A DNA stretch of 64,000 nt from Alphaproteobacteria bacterium (GTDB taxonomy: Bacteria > Pseudomonadota > Alphaproteobacteria > Rhizobiales > Aestuariivirgaceae). The notes under the pieces are model-generated. The model did not search any database and was not told where the DNA came from. It was given only the letters and a program-made list of their open reading frames with translations. The stretch is from the NCBI GenBank assembly GCA_024640405.1, contig JAHEFB010000007.1, positions 1-64,000 on the forward strand, read 5' to 3'. The translations under genes and the position numbers were made by a program. Shown here one piece after another: positions 35,202-42,702 of the stretch. The first letter of the stretch is position 1. Each line of letters begins with the position of its first letter.

Positions 35202-35405
35202 ATGACTTTATCCAAGAAACAACTGCTTCTTGTCGCCTTGAGCGCGGGGATCGGATCGATCCTGGGCAACGCTGCCGACAAATCGTTCCAGATTTCACCC
35301 TGGCTTTGGGAACCCGCCGCGCTTGCCGCCGGTATCGGCGCCCTGATGGCGCACCTGTTGATACTGCAATTCAATCGCTCACGTGAAAACGGAGGGATGG
35401 GTTGA
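35202..35405 (+). CDS. Small membrane protein, first of a coupled pair
   Basis: A 67-residue protein with two hydrophobic segments (about 8-22 and 37-55) joined by a short loop, ending in a basic, polar tail (FNRSRENGGMG). AAAGGA precedes the ATG by 7 bases. Its TGA overlaps the ATG of the next small membrane-protein gene, so the two are probably made together and may form a complex. No family recognised. Confidence 0.65.
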   Translation: MTLSKKQLLLVALSAGIGSILGNAADKSFQISPWLWEPAALAAGIGALMAHLLILQFNRSRENGGMG

Positions 35406-35596
35406 TGAAGTACGCAGCAATTATAGTGCCGGTGATCACGGCAGTAACAGGCACAGTGCTTGGAGGATTGATCGAAGGCCAGTTCCAGATAGACACCGGC
35501 AACTGGATCGTATCACTGAGCACCATCGGAATGGCTTTGGGCATTTTCGTCGGCCTCAAGCTCAGAGAGCACATGCTTCAGCGCAATAGTACCTAG
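35405..35596 (+). CDS. Small membrane protein, second of a coupled pair
   Basis: A 63-residue protein with two hydrophobic segments (about 4-23 and 34-52) and the C-terminal tail LKLREHMLQRNST. The ATG overlaps the upstream stop (TGATG). The same two-helix layout as its partner suggests a hetero-oligomer, holin-like or accessory role, but no sequence mark supports one. It is followed by a slipped palindrome at 35627-35670. Confidence 0.65.
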   Translation: MKYAAIIVPVITAVTGTVLGGLIEGQFQIDTGNWIVSLSTIGMALGIFVGLKLREHMLQRNST

Positions 35597-35626
35597 GTTG
35601 CCTGGCAGCTTTGGAAATATAGTTTC

Positions 35627-35670
35627 CGGCATGCGGCATGCGGCATGCGGCAGGCGCTGCCGCATGCCGG
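35627..35670. repeat. Palindrome with slipped 7-bp tandem repeat
   Basis: Three tandem CGGCATG units (35627-35647) run into CGGCAG, a GCG loop (35654-35656) and the arm CTGCCGCATGCCG (35657-35669). The last 13 bases of the left side pair perfectly with the right arm, and the extra units look like slippage duplications. It sits between the small membrane-protein pair and the convergent GlxA-type gene and may terminate both. Confidence 0.7.
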
Positions 35671-35703
35671 CCAGGCGCATGTTGCCAAAGCATGGGAACG
35701 CTT

Positions 35704-36738
35704 TCACCGAGCAGACAAAAAACCACTGCTCGAAAATCGCCGCCGATATTCTGCGGGATTTAACCCGGTCATCTTTTTAAACACACGGCGAAACGCCCTA
35801 GTGTCCGAATAACCTACAGCCTCAGCAACTGAATCTACATTGTGTCCGTCTGTTTCCAGAAATTGCTTTGCTTCCTCGATCCTCAAAGACTGCACGTAAT
35901 CCATTGGGCTGTAGCCAGTGGCGGCGCGGAAACGACGATCGAACGTACGTCTTGGCAGACCAGATTGGGCGATCATGCGACCGACCGCATCGCTTTTCCC
36001 ATATGCATCAGCAAGCCATGCCTGGCACTCGCGGATAACGGCGTCCTCGCTCTGCAACCGCCGCATTGGTGCTGCATAGTGGCGTTGTCCATCGGGTTTA
36101 GGGTCAACGCAATAAAACCGCGCGGATTGGGCCGCATGTTCCGGCCCAAGAAATCGGGCAATCAGATACAGTGCGAGATCCTGCCATGAGGCCATCCCGC
36201 CAGACATAACAATCGAATCTCCCTGCCCGGCAAAAGTGAGCGTACGGTCGGGGCAGAACGTAATATTCGGGTAACGCTGTCGAAAAATCTCTCTCATTGA
36301 CCAGTGGGCCGTAGCTTCTTCACCGTCCAAAAGGCCAGCGTCTGCCAACAGCGCGGAGCCCGAGCAGGCACTTGCCACACGCGCTCCAGATTTGTGACGG
36401 CGCAAAATCCAGTCAATTTCCGGACCAAGCACGTCCCTGGGCGAAACGAACTCGCCCAGCCTGAAATTGGGCAGACAGACGATCTCAGCATCGTTGGCTT
36501 CGTCGAGATTGACGTCCGGTATAACGGGCACGCCGCCAATGCACCGGAAAGGGTCTTTGGTTCGAGCTACAATTCTCACCCTCGTCAGTGCCGGACTGGG
36601 TGTCCCTTCGGTCAGGTAGGACCATGCGGTTCCCACAGACTGTAGAAGATCATACAAACCGTACAGGATTGCACCTCTGCAACTGTCTGCTGCAAGAAGG
36701 TCGATTCGAAGAGGATCGGTTGTGAAATCCCTGCTCAT
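35704..36738 (-). CDS. GlxA-family AraC-type transcriptional regulator
   Basis: A 344-residue regulator. Residues 10-190 form a DJ-1/PfpI-like sensor domain with Cys in SACSGSALLADAGLLDG, the position of the nucleophile elbow in the family. Residues 235-335 carry two AraC helix-turn-helix units (SGLPRRTFDRRFRAATG and VAEAVGYSDTRAFRRVFKKM). The start is fixed by an ideal AAGGAGGTGA 8 bases before the ATG at 36738, although the frame stays open to 37125. It is divergent from the methyltransferase gene at 36862, its likely target. Confidence 0.9.
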   Translation of the reverse strand: MSRDFTTDPLRIDLLAADSCRGAILYGLYDLLQSVGTAWSYLTEGTPSPALTRVRIVARTKDPFRCIGGVPVIPDVNLDEANDAEIVCLPNFRLGEFVSPRDVLGPEIDWILRRHKSGARVASACSGSALLADAGLLDGEEATAHWSMREIFRQRYPNITFCPDRTLTFAGQGDSIVMSGGMASWQDLALYLIARFLGPEHAAQSARFYCVDPKPDGQRHYAAPMRRLQSEDAVIRECQAWLADAYGKSDAVGRMIAQSGLPRRTFDRRFRAATGYSPMDYVQSLRIEEAKQFLETDGHNVDSVAEAVGYSDTRAFRRVFKKMTGLNPAEYRRRFSSSGFLSAR

Positions 36739-36861
36739 TGTTTCCGTCACCTCCTTCACTCCTCGTTGGCCGAGATGGCCCGCTCGTGGCCAATCTGGCC
36801 CTGATCTAATTGGCTCGTCACCAACATACTGGCTCAGTCCAGAAAACTTGGCGAGGAAAAT

Positions 36862-37671
36862 ATGACATATATGGCATTCAAAAAGGCGGAAATAGATGGT
36901 TGGGAGGAGCGAGCGCCTTCCTATAACGATTTCACGGGGCGGGTCACCACCCAGGCTATTCCGACGCTCCTGGCGATGGCCGAAACGGCCCCCGGCAAGT
37001 GTCTTCTTGATCTGTGCTGTGGGACAGGAAGGGTTGCCGGCGCAGCTATTTCCCTGGGGGTCCAGGCAGAAGGAATCGATGCGTCCGAAGCAATGGTCAA
37101 CACGGCCAGAGAAGCGTTCCCGCAAGCGAGCTTTGAAATAGGGGATGCCGAGGCGATCCCGCGCGATGACGGCGCTTACGATGCTGTGATCTGCTCATTC
37201 GGGCTCATGCATGTTGGTAGCCCTGAAGCGTTGTTCCGCGAGATGGCGCGGGTTTTGAAACCGCGAGGGCGGGTTGCACTCAGTCATTGGGTCGGCCCAC
37301 CGGATTCTCCATTGTTTCGGATTGTTTTTGGCACGATGCAGAAGCTGGCAAACATGACAGATGTACCGCCGGCGCCGCCGCCTTTTGCTCTTTCGTCGGA
37401 CGTGGCCATGGGTGAAGCTTTGGAAAAATCGGGTTTTGAAGACGTCTCAGTCGTAAGACTTCCTTTGGTCTTCACGTCTCCAGAGGGAAAATTCGCAGAA
37501 CACTTCAGGAATTTTGCTGCCAGGGCAGCGATCATTCTGGATCAGCAGACAGATGGTGTATTGCGCGACATCTACGCATCCTGGGATCACCAATTAAAGG
37601 AATTCGTGTCGGAGGGGGAAATTCACGTGCCGATGCCAGCTCTTGCGGTGTCTGCAGTTCGCAAAGCGTGA
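36862..37671 (+). CDS. Class I SAM-dependent methyltransferase
   Basis: A 269-residue UbiE/COQ5-like methyltransferase. Motif I is LLDLCCGTGRVAG near residues 48-60, followed by the acidic EGIDASEAM, GDAEAIP, and AVICSFGLMHV; the post-motif ALSHWVGPPDSPLF is typical. The substrate is not readable; quinone and small-molecule methylation are both possible. GAGGAAAAT precedes the ATG. The gene is divergent from the GlxA-type regulator and ends 6 bases from the convergent VOC gene. Confidence 0.87.
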   Translation: MTYMAFKKAEIDGWEERAPSYNDFTGRVTTQAIPTLLAMAETAPGKCLLDLCCGTGRVAGAAISLGVQAEGIDASEAMVNTAREAFPQASFEIGDAEAIPRDDGAYDAVICSFGLMHVGSPEALFREMARVLKPRGRVALSHWVGPPDSPLFRIVFGTMQKLANMTDVPPAPPPFALSSDVAMGEALEKSGFEDVSVVRLPLVFTSPEGKFAEHFRNFAARAAIILDQQTDGVLRDIYASWDHQLKEFVSEGEIHVPMPALAVSAVRKA

Positions 37672-37677
37672 ACCGAT

Positions 37678-38235
37678 CTAGTCACTCAGAGTTCCCGTGG
37701 ACCTGGCTACCAGAACCTTGAGTGCGTCCGCTATGTGCTGGTCGGCTATGTTGTAATCTTCAGCCTTCACACGGATCTTGTGGGCCTCATGCAGTACATC
37801 AGCGTGGGTAAACCCGTGTGGCGGATCGAACTTGTAGCAGGCCAGTTCCAGGAGCTGGCCCAGCGGATCGCGGAAATACAGCGAATCCATGAAGCCCCGG
37901 TCCACGTCTCCCGAATTGGAAAACCCGGCTTCCTTCAGACGTTTTGCGGCCTGGGTATAGCTGGCGCGTGATACGATGAACGCCAGGTGATGCAGATTGC
38001 CGATGCCGTTCGGGTTGGGGTTTGCATCAACCGGCCAGTCTTCATTGGTGAAAATTGTGATCAATCTTCCATCGCCCGGATCGAAATACAAATGGTTTGT
38101 GTCGGGTGCATCTAGATTGGGTTGTTCAAAAACAAACGGCATGCCCAGTATGCCTTCCCAGAAATCGATCGAGGTTTGCCGGTCTGCGCCGTTCAAGGTG
38201 ATGTGGTGCACGCCCTGGGTCTGGATAACGCTCAT
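37678..38235 (-). CDS. VOC-family (glyoxalase/dioxygenase fold) protein
   Basis: A 185-residue vicinal-oxygen-chelate protein. Metal ligands are visible as His in GVHHITLNG near residue 8, His in GNLHHLAFIV and Glu in LLELACYK. The insertion NEDWPVDANPNP and the C-terminal extension (residues 130-185) make it longer than a single glyoxalase domain. The ATG overlaps the upstream acyl-CoA ligase stop (TGATG), so it belongs to that unit and may be a ring-cleavage dioxygenase, epimerase or isomerase acting on an aromatic or CoA-linked substrate. Confidence 0.8.
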   Translation of the reverse strand: MSVIQTQGVHHITLNGADRQTSIDFWEGILGMPFVFEQPNLDAPDTNHLYFDPGDGRLITIFTNEDWPVDANPNPNGIGNLHHLAFIVSRASYTQAAKRLKEAGFSNSGDVDRGFMDSLYFRDPLGQLLELACYKFDPPHGFTHADVLHEAHKIRVKAEDYNIADQHIADALKVLVARSTGTLSD

Positions 38236-39761
38236 CAATCTGTCCAATCGTGGGTTTTCTCGATTTCACGAACTTCGGTTTTCAGTATCTTGCCATAATT
38301 GCTCTTTGGCAGCGCATCAACTATTCGATAGGCTTTCGGCCGCTTGAAACGCGCCATGTTGGCCAGACAGTAGGTGTCGACGTCCTTCTGGTCTACGGCC
38401 CGGCCGGGTTCACAGACCAGATAGGCGACCACCACTTCTCCCCATTCGGGATGTGGCCTGCCGATGACGCAAACCTCAGCCAGTTGGGGCATCTGCAGCA
38501 GAACTTCCTCTATCTCGCGCGGGTAGACGTTGGTGCCGCCGGATATGATCAGATCCTTGGAGCGATCGGTCAGTGTCAGATAGCCGTCATCATCAAATAC
38601 ACCGACGTCGCCGGTCCACAGCCAGCCACCGCGCAGCGCAGACGCGGTGGCCTCAGGGTTGTTCCAGTATCCAAGCATGACAGAATCCCCCCGGCAGACA
38701 ATTTCACCTTTCTCGCCTGCCGGCAGCTCCTGGCCATCTTCGTCAACGACGCGCACATGAACGCAGGAATCTGCCACGCCTGCAGTGCCGAGGCGGTGCC
38801 GCCAGTGTGGATGATTGCGATCGGCGATGTCTTCACGTGACAGATGGGTGATGGTCATCGGGCTCTCACCCTGCCCGTAGAGTTGCGCCAGTTTCGGGCC
38901 AAACCGGTCCAGGGCGGCAATGCAGTCTTCGACATACATCGGTGCGCCGCCGTAGATGATCAGCTTGAGATTGGTCACGTCGGCCTCGCCGCTCCAGGTC
39001 GTCAGGCGCCGTACCATGGTGGGTGCGGCAAACATCGACACGCCTTGCCAGCCGGCAATGAGGTCGAATATTTCTGCCGGATCAAAGCCGCCCGTTTCAG
39101 GCACGATGTTGCAGGCACCGGCACACACGTGCGGAAACATCCACATGCCGGATCCGTGGCTCAACGGGGCAGGGTGGATAATGCAGTCATCCGGCATCAC
39201 GCGGTCAAAATCGGCAAAATAGTTTAATGTCATGGCGACGATGTTGCGGTGAGACAGCATCGCGCCCTTGGGGCGGCCGGTGGTGCCGGACGTATAGAAC
39301 AGCCAGGCCAGCTCGTCCGGCTCGACAAAACTTATGGCCACAGATTCGCCGGCCAGCAGGCCGGCATAGGCGTCACCGGTCACATCAAAGATGTGTTCAA
39401 GGCCTAAGGCATTTGTTGCGCTGATGGTTTCATAAAGTGCAGGCGTGACAAAGCAGGCCCTGCTGCCGGAGTCTTCCAGTATGTAGGTGAGTTCAGAGGC
39501 GTGCAATTTGGCGTTCATCGGAACAGCCGCGAGGCCGGCATGCCAGATGGCGAACAGAACCTCGAAATATTCGGGTACGTTTTTCATGGCCAGCGCGACC
39601 CGGTCGCCGCGTTTCAGACCGAGCCGCTGCAGTCCGCCTGCCAACCGCTCCACCCTGCCGCGCAACTCACCATGCGTGTGCACGACTTTTGTGCCAAGCC
39701 CCACCGCCGGGCCATCCGGGTGTTCGAGGGCATTGCGTTCAATCCAGTGCGATAGGTTCAT
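38235..39761 (-). CDS. AMP-dependent acyl-CoA ligase
   Basis: A 508-residue ANL-superfamily enzyme. P-loop YTSGTTGRPKGAMLSHRN near residue 152, YGQGESPMTI near 282, and the hinge region GWLWTGDVG then LTDRSKDLIISGGTNVYPREIEE are all intact, with the C-terminal catalytic Lys in KSNYGKILK. It activates a fatty or aromatic carboxylic acid to its CoA thioester in the cytoplasm. It is translationally coupled to the VOC gene, which suggests degradation of an aromatic or branched acid. The acid itself is not identifiable. Confidence 0.88.
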   Translation of the reverse strand: MNLSHWIERNALEHPDGPAVGLGTKVVHTHGELRGRVERLAGGLQRLGLKRGDRVALAMKNVPEYFEVLFAIWHAGLAAVPMNAKLHASELTYILEDSGSRACFVTPALYETISATNALGLEHIFDVTGDAYAGLLAGESVAISFVEPDELAWLFYTSGTTGRPKGAMLSHRNIVAMTLNYFADFDRVMPDDCIIHPAPLSHGSGMWMFPHVCAGACNIVPETGGFDPAEIFDLIAGWQGVSMFAAPTMVRRLTTWSGEADVTNLKLIIYGGAPMYVEDCIAALDRFGPKLAQLYGQGESPMTITHLSREDIADRNHPHWRHRLGTAGVADSCVHVRVVDEDGQELPAGEKGEIVCRGDSVMLGYWNNPEATASALRGGWLWTGDVGVFDDDGYLTLTDRSKDLIISGGTNVYPREIEEVLLQMPQLAEVCVIGRPHPEWGEVVVAYLVCEPGRAVDQKDVDTYCLANMARFKRPKAYRIVDALPKSNYGKILKTEVREIEKTHDWTD

Positions 39762-39810
39762 GGCGGCTTACAATTCCTGGAAATGTGATCAGTTGCAGAC
39801 TTGCCCAATT

Positions 39811-40078
39811 ATACCAGATCTCAGTAACAGCGACTCCATTTCATGGGATCATAGCGGTTCACTCGGGCAGGCGCGGTGCGCAGCGCGATGCTGGCCGAAT
39901 CGGGCAAGCAATGCAACGCCCCCGATGGACCGCTATGACCCACCCGAAGGGCCGGACGCTTTTTCCCGCCAGCTACGTTGCGCATCGCTTGTGGTACACG
40001 TGCCATGGCGCGACACGCGCCTTGCCGGCGGAAAAAATCGCTCCGGTGAAATGGGTTGCTGTTACTGAGATCTGGTAT
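39811..40078. repeat. Mosaic inverted-repeat element, copy B
   Basis: Perfect 21-bp arms at 39811-39831 (ATACCAGATCTCAGTAACAG, then C) and 40058-40078 bound a 268-bp element, one base longer than copy A. Core 1 at about 39867-39930 shares GCGGTGCGCAGCGCGATG and ATCGGGCAAGC with copy A; core 2 at about 39950-40047 has CTTTTTCCCGCCAGC paired with GCCGGCGGAAAAAAT. The arms differ from copy A while the cores agree. It fills the 373-base gap between the ligase gene and the next plus-strand gene. Confidence 0.85.
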
Positions 40079-40134
40079 TACCTGCATGCGTTCAAGTAGT
40101 TGTAGTTCGCGAATCGCATCAGGTCATTGAAACA

Positions 40135-40527
40135 ATGCAGCAAACAAAAGCAGGACGCGGCAACGGTTTTATCTGCTTTGTGATCATTGCCGGATGCTGG
40201 GTCTGGCAACTGGGATATGGCGCGGTTGCCGGTTATGTGCAGGCAACCACCGATCCGCCGAAATGCGTAGCCGGATGGTTGTGGCCTGAACCCTTGCCGT
40301 GGACGGCGTGCCGTGGTTTCGGCTTGAGCGACAGTGTGCAGCACTGGATCGGCATTCCGGGCGATCTCGCCATGTATCCGTTTGCATTATGGCCGTATGC
40401 CTGGTCCAGCGGCCTGTACACCACGCCGATGTTCTGGCTGAATTCAGCAATCCACCTGCTGGCATACTGGTGGATTGGTAAGGCTCTGGTCCGGAAGCTG
40501 ATTGCGCGATATTCTCCGCTGCGATGA
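40135..40527 (+). CDS. Hypothetical membrane protein
   Basis: A 130-residue protein rich in Trp, Tyr and Pro. Hydrophobic stretches at about 11-33 and 97-115 flank a loop with two Cys (PKCVAGWLWPE and WTACRGFGL) that may be disulfide-linked in the periplasm. No family recognised and no strong ribosome site, so the start is uncertain. It ends 18 bases before the agmatinase-family gene on the same strand and may be co-transcribed. Confidence 0.6.
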   Translation: MQQTKAGRGNGFICFVIIAGCWVWQLGYGAVAGYVQATTDPPKCVAGWLWPEPLPWTACRGFGLSDSVQHWIGIPGDLAMYPFALWPYAWSSGLYTTPMFWLNSAIHLLAYWWIGKALVRKLIARYSPLR

Positions 40528-40545
40528 GCAGAAGGAGCCGCGCAA

Positions 40546-41505
40546 ATGTCCAGACCCAACAATGATTTCTATCAGCCTGTTCCGGGGCTGGAAATACCGC
40601 GTTTTGCCGGTGTTGCAAGTTTCATGCGCCTGCCTCAGGTGAAACTGCAAGACGCCAGCGAGGTGGATATTGGATTGATCGGCGTACCCTGGGACGGGGG
40701 AACGACAAACCGGCCCGGACCCCGGCATGGCCCACGCCAGATGCGGGATGCATCTGCGATGATCCGCAAAGTTCACCATCATCTGAAGATAGAACCGTTT
40801 AAGCTGGCCAACGTCGCCGATATCGGGGATGCGCCGGTCAACCCGGCTGATCTTATGGATGCGCTGTCGCGCATCGAGAAATTCTATGACCAGGTCGCCG
40901 CGGCAGGTATCAGACCCCTGTCGGCAGGCGGAGATCATCTTTGCTCGCTGCCGATCCTGCGGTCGCTGGGCCGCAACAAACCTGTCGGCATGATCCAGTT
41001 TGATGCTCATTCGGACCTCTGGGACAGTTATTTTCACGGATCAAAATTCACTCACGGGACGCCGTTTGCCCGCGCCATCGAGGAAGGTGTGCTCGACCCG
41101 AAGCGAACGGTGCAAATCGGGTTGCGCGGCGGTGTATACGACTGGTCAGACCGCGAGTTCGGCGAAAAACACGGTGTCACCATGATTGATATCGAGGAAG
41201 CTGTTGCAGCAGGCCTCGACGAGACCATGAAACGGGCACGTGACATTGTTGGAGATGACGCAACCTATGTCACGTTCGACATAGACTGTCTTGATCCTGC
41301 CTTTGCACCGGGTACCGGCACGCCGGAGGCAGGCGGCTTCACCACAAGAGAAGCCCAGGCCATGTTGCGCCAGTTGCGAGGGCTCAACATCATTGGTGCA
41401 GATGTGGTTGAAGTGTCACCGCCGTTCGATGCTTTCGGCTATACCGCACTTGCAGGCGTGACCATGATGTTTGAACTGTTGTGCATCATGGCAGAGCGTG
41501 TTTAG
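40546..41505 (+). CDS. speB: Agmatinase/guanidinobutyrase family ureohydrolase
   Basis: A 319-residue ureohydrolase. The binuclear Mn site is visible: His in AGGDHLCSLP, DAHSD in MIQFDAHSDLWD, and DIDCLDPAFAPGTGTPEAGG. EIPRFAGVASFMRLPQV and the overall length recall guanidinobutyrase GbuA and SpeB2, so the substrate may be agmatine or 4-guanidinobutyrate. If the latter, it would complete an arginine route begun by the dauA-like and AruI-like genes 13 kb away; that link is inference. AAGGAG precedes the ATG. The TAG stop lies inside the arm of a repeat element. Confidence 0.88.
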   Translation: MSRPNNDFYQPVPGLEIPRFAGVASFMRLPQVKLQDASEVDIGLIGVPWDGGTTNRPGPRHGPRQMRDASAMIRKVHHHLKIEPFKLANVADIGDAPVNPADLMDALSRIEKFYDQVAAAGIRPLSAGGDHLCSLPILRSLGRNKPVGMIQFDAHSDLWDSYFHGSKFTHGTPFARAIEEGVLDPKRTVQIGLRGGVYDWSDREFGEKHGVTMIDIEEAVAAGLDETMKRARDIVGDDATYVTFDIDCLDPAFAPGTGTPEAGGFTTREAQAMLRQLRGLNIIGADVVEVSPPFDAFGYTALAGVTMMFELLCIMAERV

Positions 41506-41662
41506 AGCATAATTCACTAAACCGGCCTCCGGTGGGTCAAATCAGCCCATCGGCATTGTTGCAAAGCTTGCCCGATGCCCCACATCGCGCTTCACCTTGC
41601 GCCTGGCCGAATGAACTGATTTGATCCCATCAAACGGTTCCAGTTTAGTGAATTTTGCTCTA
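41503..41662. repeat. Mosaic inverted-repeat element, copy D (short)
   Basis: Arms TAGAGCATAATTCACTAAAC (41503-41522) and GTTTAGTGAATTTTGCTCTA (41643-41662) pair with one mismatch. Core 1 is present in inverted orientation at 41548-41605: its reverse strand has GAAGCGCGATGTGGGGCATC and GGGCAAGCTTTGCAAC, close to copy E. Core 2 is absent. The left arm begins with the TAG stop codon of the agmatinase-family gene. Confidence 0.8.
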
Positions 41663-41715
41663 ATCTCCGCCAATACCAATCACAAAGACCAATCAAGTAC
41701 AGGAAAGATACGTCC

Positions 41716-42675
41716 ATGCCTTGCCTCAACAAACTCGCTTTCGCTTTCACCCTGACTGCCGCTGCAGTGGTGCCGATGACGGTGAACGCAGAGACGCGTG
41801 TCACCTACAAGTCGGCCAAATCGACATCATCGTATTATCAGATGGGCGTGCAACTTGCCGAGGCGGTGAAAAAGGGTTCCGGTGGCAACATCATACTGAC
41901 AGTCGAGGAATCGCAAGGCTCGGTACAAAACGTCAAGGAAGCCGCATCGCGATCCGGGAACTACGTTTTCACGACACCGCCCGTACTGATCAAGCTGGCG
42001 CAGGCAGGCAAGAAAATGTTCGAGCCCAAGAACGCCAAGTTCGATGATATCAGGGGCTTGTTCCCGATTCCGTCACTGACCATGCATTTCGTGATGAGAC
42101 AGGATTCCGGGGTAGAGGATTTTACCGGTCTTGACGGCAAGACCTTCCTGATCGGCAAGGGCAGTTTCGGTGCCCGGGAAGCGGCAAAGTACATCAATCT
42201 GTTCGGCCTTGAAGGCAAGGTCAAACTGGCCGAGGTAGAATTGTCGTCTGCCGTGTCAGCCCTGAAAAACAAGCAGATTGACGGGTTTGCGACGGCAGGA
42301 TCCTACCCGGCTCCAAACGTGCTTGAAGCTGCTGCATCCACACCGGTGAACGTGCTGTCGCTGAGCGACGATCAGCTTGCAATGACAAAGCGTGACAGGC
42401 TGACCATTCCTGCCGGCACCTATGCCGGTGTCGACAAGGACGTTACCACCACCACCCTGCCGGTGATGGCCTACACGACAACGGCCATGGATGACGCGAC
42501 CGCCTATGAACTCACCAGGACCTACTGGGAAGGCAAGGCCGGCATGGGGGAAACCGCGAAGTGGTGGAATGGCGTGACGCCTGAATACCTGTCTGCGATG
42601 GTTGGCAAACTGCATCCCGGTGCGCTCAAATATTACGATGAAAAGGCCATAAGCATTCCGGACACGCTTCGCTAG
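41716..42675 (+). CDS. TAXI-family TRAP transporter solute-binding protein
   Basis: A 319-residue periplasmic binding protein. Residues 1-25 are a Sec signal peptide ending VNA-E. The mature part has TYKSAKSTSSYYQMGVQLAEAV, YVFTTPPVLIKLAQAG and LIGKGSFGAREAAKYI, the layout of TAXI proteins (TRAP-associated extracytoplasmic immunogenic), which bind glutamate, 2-oxo acids or other organic acids. The fused permease gene follows after 27 bases. The ligand is not readable. Confidence 0.85.
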   Translation: MPCLNKLAFAFTLTAAAVVPMTVNAETRVTYKSAKSTSSYYQMGVQLAEAVKKGSGGNIILTVEESQGSVQNVKEAASRSGNYVFTTPPVLIKLAQAGKKMFEPKNAKFDDIRGLFPIPSLTMHFVMRQDSGVEDFTGLDGKTFLIGKGSFGAREAAKYINLFGLEGKVKLAEVELSSAVSALKNKQIDGFATAGSYPAPNVLEAAASTPVNVLSLSDDQLAMTKRDRLTIPAGTYAGVDKDVTTTTLPVMAYTTTAMDDATAYELTRTYWEGKAGMGETAKWWNGVTPEYLSAMVGKLHPGALKYYDEKAISIPDTLR

Positions 42676-42702
42676 CAGGCATTTTCAGCAAGATAGTTTC
42701 TG

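Noticed and set aside
35627-35670. CRISPR-like short tandem repeat
   Set aside because: The units are 7 bases with no spacers; it is a slipped palindrome. No CRISPR array or cas gene was seen anywhere.
39821-40087. Minus-strand frame over copy B
   Set aside because: Coding potential comes from the repeat core; no ribosome site and no conservation of the frame between copies.
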